Origin: Candidatus Woesearchaeota archaeon
GTDB lineage: Archaea; Nanobdellota; Nanobdellia; Woesearchaeales; GCA-2686295
DNA length: 64,000 bases
Direction: 5' to 3'
NCBI GenBank assembly: GCA_013202845.1
Contig: JABMPT010000001.1
Coordinates: forward strand, 148,389-212,388
Below, piece after piece: positions 18,555 through 26,839 of the stretch; the first letter of the stretch is position 1; the number at the start of each line of letters is the position of its first letter. The notes under the pieces were generated by a model. The model was not told the DNA's origin, did no database searches, and saw only the letters and a program-made list of their open reading frames with translations. A program made the position numbers and the translations under genes.

Positions 18555-20483
18555 ATGATTTTAGGGCATATAGTTGGCAAGATAACACCCACAGATTTCT
18601 CGTTTAAGCTAGAGAAGGAAACAAAGAAGTTTGAATATGTACAAGTATATCACCAGGTTTATGACTATGTCCTATGTCAAGTAGTTGATATCGAAAGAAC
18701 TGATAATGGAAGCATTGCAAAGTGCAAGACAATAGGATACAAGGACAAGGACGGAAAAGTAAAATATACAAGGATGCCTTTTGACTCAGGAGTAGAAGTG
18801 CTCGAAGCAGAGGATGACTTCATAAAAGATATTATTAAGCTGGAGGATGATGACAAGGGCTCGTTCATTGGAAAGCTTGAAGGCAGGGACATAAAGATTT
18901 TCTTGGATATGAATAAATTGCTAACAAAGCATTGTGCAGTTCTTGCAAAATCAGGCGCTGGAAAAAGCTATAGTGTAGGAGTGCTAGCAGAGGAGATACT
19001 TGACAGGAAGATACCCTTACTAATAATTGACCCACATGGCGAATACTCAAAGATGCGATTCGAGAATACAAAGGAAAAAGAAAGACTGGAAAAATATGGT
19101 TTAAAACCTCAAGCTTATGATGTAAAAGAGTACGGAGATCCAAAAGTGAATGAAGGAGTAATTCCTTTGAAACTGACAAAAGATATAACAAACTCTGAAT
19201 TAATACATTTATTGCCGGCAAAACTTTCTAGCACACAAGTTGGTGTTTTGTACAGTGCATTGAAAAATATAGAACAATTGAATTTCAATGAATTGTTGCT
19301 GGAACTGGAAAGGGATGAGAGCTCTGCAAAATGGAGCATAATAAATGTAATAGAATACTTGAACAATCTCAATATTTTCTCAGATTCACCAACATCATAT
19401 TCAGAACTTATAGCTCCAGGAAACTGCTCGATAATAAATGTAAAAGGAATGCCGCCTGATATACAGGAGATAATAGTTTACAAATTATGCAAGGACTTGT
19501 TTGAGTTGAGAAAGAGCAACAAGATACCTCCATTCTTTTTGATACTTGAAGAGGCGCATAATTTTTGTCCGGAAAGAAGTTTTGGAGAATCAAAAAGCTC
19601 AAAGATACTAAGGACGATCGCAAGCGAGGGAAGAAAGTTTGGTATGGGCTTCTGTGTGATAAGTCAGAGGCCTGCGAGAGTTGACAAATCAGTTTTAAGC
19701 CAGTGTACAACCCAGCTTGTTATGAAGGTTACAAATCCAAATGATTTGAAAGCGATATCAAATTCTGTTGAAGGAATAACCGCTGAGTCAGAATCAGAAG
19801 TAAAGAACCTGCCGATTGGAAGCGCATTAGTTTCAGGAGTTGTAGACATTCCATTATTTGTCAATATCAGACCAAGAAAGAGCATGCATGGCGGAGAGGC
19901 AGTAAACATACTTGAAGAAGAAGACAAGGATGTAATGGAAGAAATTAAGAGTTTTGAAAAGAAAGACATGCTGCCAGTGATAAAACCAAGGACATCTGTC
20001 AAAGACATAAAACTGGTGGCTGATGGAGAAGTGGAAGTAAAGACAAAACTGATACCTGCTGCCTTATTGACATGTGCTGACAAGGAAGGAGAGTTCAAGG
20101 TTTTAGTTGAACTGCTTGATGGCTCAGTCGTTGTTGACAAAGAAAAATATCTTACAAAGAAACTGCCTGATGTTAACAGCTTGACAAGCAATGAATTGGC
20201 AGTTTTGAAAAAAGCTTTTGCAAAGCAGGCATTGGATGATGATGAAGCAGCAAACTTGATTGAAAAGGGTTATTTGAATGATGATGGCTCATTGTCTGAT
20301 GATTATATTTTTTCAAAACTTCGAAGCAATGCAATCTATGAAGATGTAGAGTTCTTAAGCATGTCATATGATGACAAATTAGAGCCTGTTCTGAGCGAAG
20401 AAACTGTAAAGCAAAAGTTCTCAAAGGTTACAGATGTCAAAGGATTCAAGAAATGCTTTGTAGTGAAATATGAAGTGAGATGA
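18555..20483 (+). CDS. herA: HerA-like DNA translocase/helicase
   Basis: MILGHIVGKITPTDFSF start; Walker A AKSGAGKSYSVG, Walker B LLIIDPHGEYS, LILEEAHNFCPE, ASEGRKFGMGFCVISQRPARVDKSVLSQCTTQLVMK. ORF-track start 18378 is probably over-extended. Confidence 0.9.
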   Translation: MILGHIVGKITPTDFSFKLEKETKKFEYVQVYHQVYDYVLCQVVDIERTDNGSIAKCKTIGYKDKDGKVKYTRMPFDSGVEVLEAEDDFIKDIIKLEDDDKGSFIGKLEGRDIKIFLDMNKLLTKHCAVLAKSGAGKSYSVGVLAEEILDRKIPLLIIDPHGEYSKMRFENTKEKERLEKYGLKPQAYDVKEYGDPKVNEGVIPLKLTKDITNSELIHLLPAKLSSTQVGVLYSALKNIEQLNFNELLLELERDESSAKWSIINVIEYLNNLNIFSDSPTSYSELIAPGNCSIINVKGMPPDIQEIIVYKLCKDLFELRKSNKIPPFFLILEEAHNFCPERSFGESKSSKILRTIASEGRKFGMGFCVISQRPARVDKSVLSQCTTQLVMKVTNPNDLKAISNSVEGITAESESEVKNLPIGSALVSGVVDIPLFVNIRPRKSMHGGEAVNILEEEDKDVMEEIKSFEKKDMLPVIKPRTSVKDIKLVADGEVEVKTKLIPAALLTCADKEGEFKVLVELLDGSVVVDKEKYLTKKLPDVNSLTSNELAVLKKAFAKQALDDDEAANLIEKGYLNDDGSLSDDYIFSKLRSNAIYEDVEFLSMSYDDKLEPVLSEETVKQKFSKVTDVKGFKKCFVVKYEVR

Positions 20484-20485
20484 TT

Positions 20486-21565
20486 TTATACATCTTTAAA
20501 CAAACCTTGGTTTTCTGTTTCTGACAACAAATATTTTTTTTCTTTATCATTTAGTCCAAAGGCATATTTTATCTGGTTTCCAAGAACTTTTTTCAGAAAA
20601 TCGAGGCCGTAAAGCTTTGTTACTTCATAAAGATTGTCTGTTAAGCTACCATTGGACCACATAGAAGGATCATCAGAATTGACTGTGACTGGAATTCTTT
20701 TATTTAAGAGATAATCAAGTCTTAAATCATGAACATCATTAATTATCTTCAAAGTTTTATTTGATATCGGATTTGACTCCAATCTTATTCCTTTTTCAAT
20801 CATTTTTTGAATGTGATATTCGCTATTGCGAAGATTGATTGCATGTGAAATACCGTCAGCTCTCATAAGGTCAATTGATGTTTCAATGTTTTTTAGGTTT
20901 TCCTCAAATGTTTCGCACATCTCTCCAGAATGTAAAGTTCTTTTAAGATTAGAATCAAAAGTCATTTTGAAAGCATCATAATGCTTCTCTGGTGGGTTGT
21001 TATTCTCTTCACAAGCCAAGTCAATACCAACAACGCCTCTATCTTGATAAGTAAGAGCTGCTTTAACAACTTTCTTTGATTTTTCAATGTCAGTTTCTCT
21101 GCCAATGGATATTATAAGATTGGTTGTTATACCTGTTTTTTCTGCACCTTCTTGCAGTCCTTCTAATACATATCCCATTACTTGATTCAATGATAATCCC
21201 TTTTTTAGATGGTATTGAGGGGCAAACCTTGTTTCAAGATAAATTATATTTTGAGAGGCTATGTATGTAACATGGTTTTTTGCAATTGTTTTCAGGTCTT
21301 CAGGACTCTGCATCAAACCTGTCACTAAACCGAACTGGTCCAGAAACTTATAATAACCCCATCCTCGCCATAACTGTTTTATTTTTTCACTGCTATCAAT
21401 TAATCCTTCGTTATATGGTAGGTTCAACCTTAAATTCTTTTTGTGGATGATTGATAGAACATCTTCCGCATCAAGTGCTCCGTCTATGTGGACATGACAC
21501 TCTGCCTTTTTCAGTCTCTGGATATTATGGTATAGATTCATATACTTCTCTTCTGAGATGTTCAT
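20486..21565 (-). CDS. Adenosine deaminase family protein
   Basis: AECHVHIDGAL, IIYLETRFAPQYH, GVVGIDLACEE, RTLHSGE, PVTVNSDDPSMW. Confidence 0.88.
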   Translation of the reverse strand: MNISEEKYMNLYHNIQRLKKAECHVHIDGALDAEDVLSIIHKKNLRLNLPYNEGLIDSSEKIKQLWRGWGYYKFLDQFGLVTGLMQSPEDLKTIAKNHVTYIASQNIIYLETRFAPQYHLKKGLSLNQVMGYVLEGLQEGAEKTGITTNLIISIGRETDIEKSKKVVKAALTYQDRGVVGIDLACEENNNPPEKHYDAFKMTFDSNLKRTLHSGEMCETFEENLKNIETSIDLMRADGISHAINLRNSEYHIQKMIEKGIRLESNPISNKTLKIINDVHDLRLDYLLNKRIPVTVNSDDPSMWSNGSLTDNLYEVTKLYGLDFLKKVLGNQIKYAFGLNDKEKKYLLSETENQGLFKDV

Positions 21566-21651
21566 ATCTTTTGGTAATTTAATGAGATTATTAAACTTGT
21601 CGCAGCATTGTTTTTCGAAAGTTTTTTAAATAAAAGTATTATCACTGATAA

Positions 21652-21936
21652 CTGGGGGTGGAAATCGCAGAAGATTTTCAGCTTGAATCACGACTCTCCT
21701 GATAAGGGTTTTGAGAAAATTCAAAGTTGCTTGCAACTTTGATAGCAAACGTCTTCGGATGGTTGCAATGCCGTTGAGAACTGCCCAAGAGAAAAGAGAT
21801 AAACTTGGAGAAGCTTAGCGGGAGACAAGCTTATAACCTGGAAAGGATGAACCAGATTCTCTTTGAAGGTTCACTAGGAAGAATGATTCATTAAAAAGTT
21901 GGAGAACAGACGCGATGGAAACCTTCACTTATTTTC
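21652..21936 (+). ncRNA. Candidate structured ncRNA, identity unknown
   Basis: No ORF; TATA-like tttttaaataaaag at 21622-21635; terminal helix GUGGA/UCGC (21658-21668) with GCGA/UUCAC (21912-21928); hairpin UCAAAGUUG-CUUG-CAACUUUGA (21721-21742); C(UUCG)G hairpin GUC-UUCG-GAU in GCAA..UUGC (21745-21766); U-rich end. Confidence 0.5.
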
Positions 21937-21972
21937 TAAAAAACATTTAAACAAAATAATATTACCTATATT

Positions 21973-23439
21973 ATGCATAAAGGAATTCGGCCCGCTCATA
22001 TTGGATTAATTCTCGGAGATAGAACAATTGCGCCTCCAAGCCAGTTTGCATTAGCTACTTTTGGAGTTATGAGCAGGTCAGAAATAAAAGAAACATTGGA
22101 AGAGTTAGTTGAAGGAATAAAGATTGGAGCAATCAGTACTGATGACACACCGATGCTGGATTATTATGTAAAGACAGAAGCTCTCAATATGCAAACATTG
22201 GGTTTATTGGCCAGGAGAGGTCATGGAACGCATAAACTGATTTCTCAAGAAGCGATTCTGAAAGCAGAATACAAAGATCAGGAAGCAACCCATTCAAAGA
22301 ATGATGTATTTGTTTTAGAGGTTGAATCTAGAAGTCCAAGAACAGAGCCAAAGCCGAAGAGGCAGAAAAAAAGAAGGCGATTTGTACCGCACAATGATCC
22401 TAGGAAAGTAATAATCTACAGTCCTTTTGATGCAAGAAAGATTGACTTCAGAGGTGGCACACCTTATCCTGATTTTAATTTGGAAAAAGGTCATCATTGG
22501 TCTGCTGGGCAGGAAAACGAAAGATCTTATTTGGAAAGTTTGCAGGAACATGAAAGAGCACAGTTTGAGAAAAGGTTTGAAATAGTTGATTATGCAAGAG
22601 CTGCTGGATTAATAGAATTAAACAAAATAATACTGAAAGGAGATTTTCATTTAATTGGTGGAAGCGGAGATTTGCAGGGAAGAATTCCTTTGTTGCCATT
22701 TGATTTTTCATTGATACATTCAACTGATTTGGAAGAAAGATATTCAAGGATGAAATATGCCTTTGAAATTCTCTTGAAAAGATATTCAACTCCGAAAACA
22801 GTAAGAGTCGCATCCGGTCATGAAACAGGAAGAATAACTATGAATGATTTGGATGAGATCGTTTTTGGAAAAACAGGTTTTATTGGAAATGAAGTAAGGG
22901 ATGCTTATAGAAGTGGGGATATTACAAAAGGAGTGATTCTTAATAGGAAAAATTTTGGAGAGTATAATTGGGCAGTAATACAGGCGATTGAAGAGCATTA
23001 TTTTTCTCAAGGAAGAGAGTTCAAAGGATATTCTTTAGAATTTGTGAATAAGCCCGGTTTTAGAACCACCTCAATTGTTTTTGATCTTCCAGAAGAATCA
23101 GAAGAAGATTTTCAGATGAGAATAGTTTTGAGTAATAAGTTTGTTATGCCATACATATTATATGTGAAGCCGAATCCCACAGAAAAGGATTTGAAATATG
23201 TGAAAAAAATGGATGAAGATCCGACAAAGATGGTTAACCTCCCTGCTGATAAAACAAGATGGAAGAGAGGTTGGATTGATGCGGATTGGAGAACAGGACA
23301 AAAGGAATGCTTGTTCACATTATTCGAGCCAAATGACAGCATTCTACAAAGAGCAGATGAAATTTCCAAAAGAATGGCTTATGGAATAAATGCCTCTACC
23401 TTAAGAGATCGATATGTTGGAGTTATGAAAGGAAGGTAA
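21973..23439 (+). CDS. Hypothetical protein (488 aa)
   Basis: Long ORF with clear start MHKGIRPAHIGLILGDRTIAPPSQ; no family assigned. Confidence 0.75.
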   Translation: MHKGIRPAHIGLILGDRTIAPPSQFALATFGVMSRSEIKETLEELVEGIKIGAISTDDTPMLDYYVKTEALNMQTLGLLARRGHGTHKLISQEAILKAEYKDQEATHSKNDVFVLEVESRSPRTEPKPKRQKKRRRFVPHNDPRKVIIYSPFDARKIDFRGGTPYPDFNLEKGHHWSAGQENERSYLESLQEHERAQFEKRFEIVDYARAAGLIELNKIILKGDFHLIGGSGDLQGRIPLLPFDFSLIHSTDLEERYSRMKYAFEILLKRYSTPKTVRVASGHETGRITMNDLDEIVFGKTGFIGNEVRDAYRSGDITKGVILNRKNFGEYNWAVIQAIEEHYFSQGREFKGYSLEFVNKPGFRTTSIVFDLPEESEEDFQMRIVLSNKFVMPYILYVKPNPTEKDLKYVKKMDEDPTKMVNLPADKTRWKRGWIDADWRTGQKECLFTLFEPNDSILQRADEISKRMAYGINASTLRDRYVGVMKGR

Positions 23440-23479
23440 TATCAGAAACTCATATAAATGCTCTTTATTTCCCATTCCT

Positions 23480-24061
23480 ATGCCTAAAAATATTGATGGT
23501 AAACTTTCTGTGGATGCTAATGAACTATATGATTTTTCTGTGGATTTGGCAGATAGGATTCTGGCAGATAATTTTAGACCTGATTTTCTGATTGCTTTGT
23601 GGAGAGGAGGAACGCCTCCTGGTATAGCTGTTCATGAAATCTTCAAGTATCTTGGTATAGAAACAGACCATATAGCTGTAAGAACTGACGGTTATGGTGA
23701 TGATAATAAGTTGAAGAAAAAAATTAAGGTTTATGGATTGAATTATTTATTTGATAATGCAGGTCCTAATAATAGATTGTTGATCATAGATGATGTTTGG
23801 GATACTGGTTCAACAATAGAGAACGTTCTAAAAAGAATTCACCATAAGATGGGAGACCAAGCGCCCCATGATATAAAAGTTGCAACTATATACTTCAAAC
23901 CGGAAGAGAATCTTACTGATATGAAACCTGACTATTATTGTGAGGAAACAGATAAGTGGGTTGTCTTCCCGCATGAACTAATGAAACTTAAAGAGCCACA
24001 AATAAAAGAAAAACATGCTGGTGTTGCATCTCTACTAAGAAAGTATGGTGCTTTTGACTAA
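23480..24061 (+). CDS. Phosphoribosyltransferase (hypoxanthine/xanthine-type)
   Basis: FLIALWRGGTPPGIAVHE and PRPP motif NRLLIIDDVWDTGSTI. Confidence 0.8.
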   Translation: MPKNIDGKLSVDANELYDFSVDLADRILADNFRPDFLIALWRGGTPPGIAVHEIFKYLGIETDHIAVRTDGYGDDNKLKKKIKVYGLNYLFDNAGPNNRLLIIDDVWDTGSTIENVLKRIHHKMGDQAPHDIKVATIYFKPEENLTDMKPDYYCEETDKWVVFPHELMKLKEPQIKEKHAGVASLLRKYGAFD

Positions 24062-24062
24062 A

Positions 24063-24155
24063 TCACATATTCTTTATTATTGCATCTGCAAACTCAGAAC
24101 ATTTTAGAAGTGTGGCTCCTGTCATCTGTCTTTTCAAATCATATTTCTCTCTTAT
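24063..24155 (-). pseudogene. Relic of the C-terminus of isocitrate dehydrogenase
   Basis: Minus-strand frame reads *IREKYDLKRQMTGATLLKCSEFADAIIKNM*, matching the Icd C-terminal signature (e.g. [28 protein letters not shown]) but preceded by an in-frame TAA at 24156-24158. Confidence 0.7.
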
Positions 24156-24266
24156 TTAACCTCTTTCGGTGTAAAAAACCCTAAAAAAGGAAAAATTAAT
24201 ATAAGATAAAGTTCAAAATAGTATACAGAGATAGATTATCAGTGAAATTTTAGAGTCTGGTCGACG

Positions 24267-25118
24267 ATGAAAAGATTAGCAGGAATTGTTTCCGTATTAT
24301 TAGTAAGTTCTTTCTTGCATTATAGTTTGAGAGCTGCAGAGCCTTCTATAGTTGAAGAGACTGTAAAGCCATTTGAAATACCTGTTGAAGAAGTAGTGGT
24401 CAATGGTATGAAGTTCGCTACAGAAGAAACTCTTAACAATCTAAGGAACACTTACTCAGATACTTCAAAGCCTTTTCAGGAGACATTTGAGCTTTACAAG
24501 ACTTTCATCACAGACTTCAAGATAGGAGAAGTCTCTGTGAGTGAAGGAGATAATGCGGTGGTGAGCATGGACCTCTTAGGAGTAGAAAGAAGCTATGGTT
24601 TCTCACAACCAACCGATACTACTAGTTTGGAAAAAAGAATATCTAATCCTTGGGAAAAATATGAAAGTCTAGTGAGAGATGGATTTGTTCAGCTTTTTGA
24701 TTATAGTTCTAGTAAACCAAGAGATGCAAAAAAAGCTCTTAAAGATAGTTCAAAACAAATCCCTGGGATGACACTGCTTCAGGCAATGAATACTAGCTTA
24801 GCAGGAAACGCGATGGATATAAAACAAGTTGTGCTCTTTGGAGAACAATACAATTTGGAAGGTCGTTTGGATTCTTATTTGATAAATGCTGATAAGAATT
24901 TATGGCTCTACACTGCTAGCTGGCTTGTAAAACCTGGTGAAGAACTTATACGCTTCAATTATTGCGCAGTTATGGGCATAGTCGAAAACAACCGTTTTTT
25001 ACCTATATATGGAGAAATCGGATTAACTATCGATTTAAAAGTAAAAGAGTTTAATATTGAACCATACGCTTGTCTGCCTGAAGAAAAGACTAAAACCAGT
25101 CTTGCTAGCGTATTCTAA
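24267..25118 (+). CDS. Hypothetical secreted protein
   Basis: 283 aa with signal peptide MKRLAGIVSVLLVSSFLHYSLRA. Confidence 0.65.
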   Translation: MKRLAGIVSVLLVSSFLHYSLRAAEPSIVEETVKPFEIPVEEVVVNGMKFATEETLNNLRNTYSDTSKPFQETFELYKTFITDFKIGEVSVSEGDNAVVSMDLLGVERSYGFSQPTDTTSLEKRISNPWEKYESLVRDGFVQLFDYSSSKPRDAKKALKDSSKQIPGMTLLQAMNTSLAGNAMDIKQVVLFGEQYNLEGRLDSYLINADKNLWLYTASWLVKPGEELIRFNYCAVMGIVENNRFLPIYGEIGLTIDLKVKEFNIEPYACLPEEKTKTSLASVF

Positions 25119-25221
25119 AAATAAACTACTTTTGAATGCTTATAGATAGAAACTTATATATAGTATTTGATATTCTTAGTTCAAGGAGTTTTAGAGGTGA
25201 AGAAACTTATAAGGTGGTAGT

Positions 25222-26511
25222 ATGGTCTTGGCGTTTGCAGTAGTAGGCGCACAGTGGGGTGATGAGGCAAAGGGATCAACAATTGATGACATTATTTCTC
25301 TTTTGGAAGGAAAAGGTGCTAATATTCGTTTTCAAGGGGGCGGAAATGCAGGCCACACTGTCTTAGGAAAATATTTTTTTCATCAGCTACCAAGCACTAT
25401 TGTCAGGAAAGATGTTTTTTCATTTTCTGACTCTGGCGTTTTGTTGTCTCCTATAGATTTGATTGGGGAGATAGAATATGCTAGGGAAAATGGTTTTTCT
25501 GTAACTCCTGAGAATTATGGTATATCCTCTACTGCTACAATAACTCTTGATTATCATATAGAGGCAGACAAGCAGCCTGATGATAGAGAACATACTTCAA
25601 CTGCCAAAGGAATTAGTCCTACTGCGGGAGATAAATATTATAGGACTGGAATGAAATTGGCAACATTTCTAAACGCTGACTCAATGACTGAGCGTTTGTA
25701 TCAACTATTTCCTGATGGTGATGTAATATTTCCTAGTCATAGTCCTGTACCTAACCAGCCAATCGAGAGATTTGTTGACTACTATGAACCTGCGCGTGAA
25801 CTCTTGAAACCTTTTATGATGCTGAGGTCAGATGTTATCTCAGATTCAAAGTTTGACTGGATTAGCTTTGAAGGAGCTCAGGGTTTTGGATTGGATGTGG
25901 ATCATGGTGCTTATCATGGAACATCAAGTAGTCATCCTGCAAATCCACCTTCAATGGTCCAGTTTGTAATTGGTGTATTCAAAGCATATCTCAGCAGTGT
26001 TGGCATTGCTAACAGGTATTTTATAACTCAGATGACCGAGAAGATAGATGACAAACAATTACAAGATATTATAAGAGATGATGTTGGAGAGTATGGAACA
26101 ACAACTCATAAACCTAGGCGTATAGGTTGGTTTGATGCAGTTTATGGAAGACATGCAATGAAGACAACACCATTGACACATACAGTCTTGAGTTGCCTTG
26201 ATAAGATGGAAGTATTTGGAAAAATGGGTTTACCAATCAAAGTTGCTATTGCCTATGAAGTTAATGGAAGAGCATATGAGAACTGGCAAGCAGCATTTGA
26301 TAATATTCCTTCTGTTAAAGATGCAATACCTATTTATCATGAAATGGATTCATGGTCGAGAACCTTCATAGATGGTGAACTTAATCCAAAAGCTCATGCA
26401 TACGTTGATTTTCTAGAAGAACAATTAAACATGAGATTTATGATGGTAAGACATGGACCAGACAGAGGGGATAATACATTGCATTCTAATCCATTCAAAG
26501 AAGTAGCTTAA
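25222..26511 (+). CDS. purA: Adenylosuccinate synthetase
   Basis: VVGAQWGDEAKGSTIDD, RFQGGGNAGHTV, FEGAQGFGLDVDHGAYHGTSSSHPA; GDEGKG variant GDEAKG. Confidence 0.9.
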   Translation: MVLAFAVVGAQWGDEAKGSTIDDIISLLEGKGANIRFQGGGNAGHTVLGKYFFHQLPSTIVRKDVFSFSDSGVLLSPIDLIGEIEYARENGFSVTPENYGISSTATITLDYHIEADKQPDDREHTSTAKGISPTAGDKYYRTGMKLATFLNADSMTERLYQLFPDGDVIFPSHSPVPNQPIERFVDYYEPARELLKPFMMLRSDVISDSKFDWISFEGAQGFGLDVDHGAYHGTSSSHPANPPSMVQFVIGVFKAYLSSVGIANRYFITQMTEKIDDKQLQDIIRDDVGEYGTTTHKPRRIGWFDAVYGRHAMKTTPLTHTVLSCLDKMEVFGKMGLPIKVAIAYEVNGRAYENWQAAFDNIPSVKDAIPIYHEMDSWSRTFIDGELNPKAHAYVDFLEEQLNMRFMMVRHGPDRGDNTLHSNPFKEVA

Positions 26512-26572
26512 TTTTTTTTCTTTTTCTAATTTTAGTCTAAATACTTTTAAAACCTCTTTAATTTCTGGTCGT

Positions 26573-26797
26573 ATGAGCATGGCAAAAGATAGAGAAAGGT
26601 TGAATGATTTGATATTGCAGGCAGATGCGGCTATGCACAATGCTATCCACTTAGGAGATGGATCCAGTTTTAGAGTATCTGTTGGTGATGATGATATTTC
26701 TTTAATGTTAAATTATGGCGCAATGGTTATGAATCTTGAAGGTGACTATAAAAGGGCTGTGCGATACAAAGGATGTGATTTTGTTTCTTTATCTTAA
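26573..26797 (+). CDS. Hypothetical small protein (74 aa)
   Basis: ORF with TATA-like acttttaaaacc upstream. Confidence 0.5.
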   Translation: MSMAKDRERLNDLILQADAAMHNAIHLGDGSSFRVSVGDDDISLMLNYGAMVMNLEGDYKRAVRYKGCDFVSLS

Positions 26798-26839
26798 ACA
26801 TAAACAACCTTTTTAAAATAAAATCCTTTCTTTTGATTT

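Noticed and set aside
19664-20191. Minus-strand 175-aa ORF inside herA
   Set aside because: Ser-rich antisense shadow ORF of the HerA coding frame.
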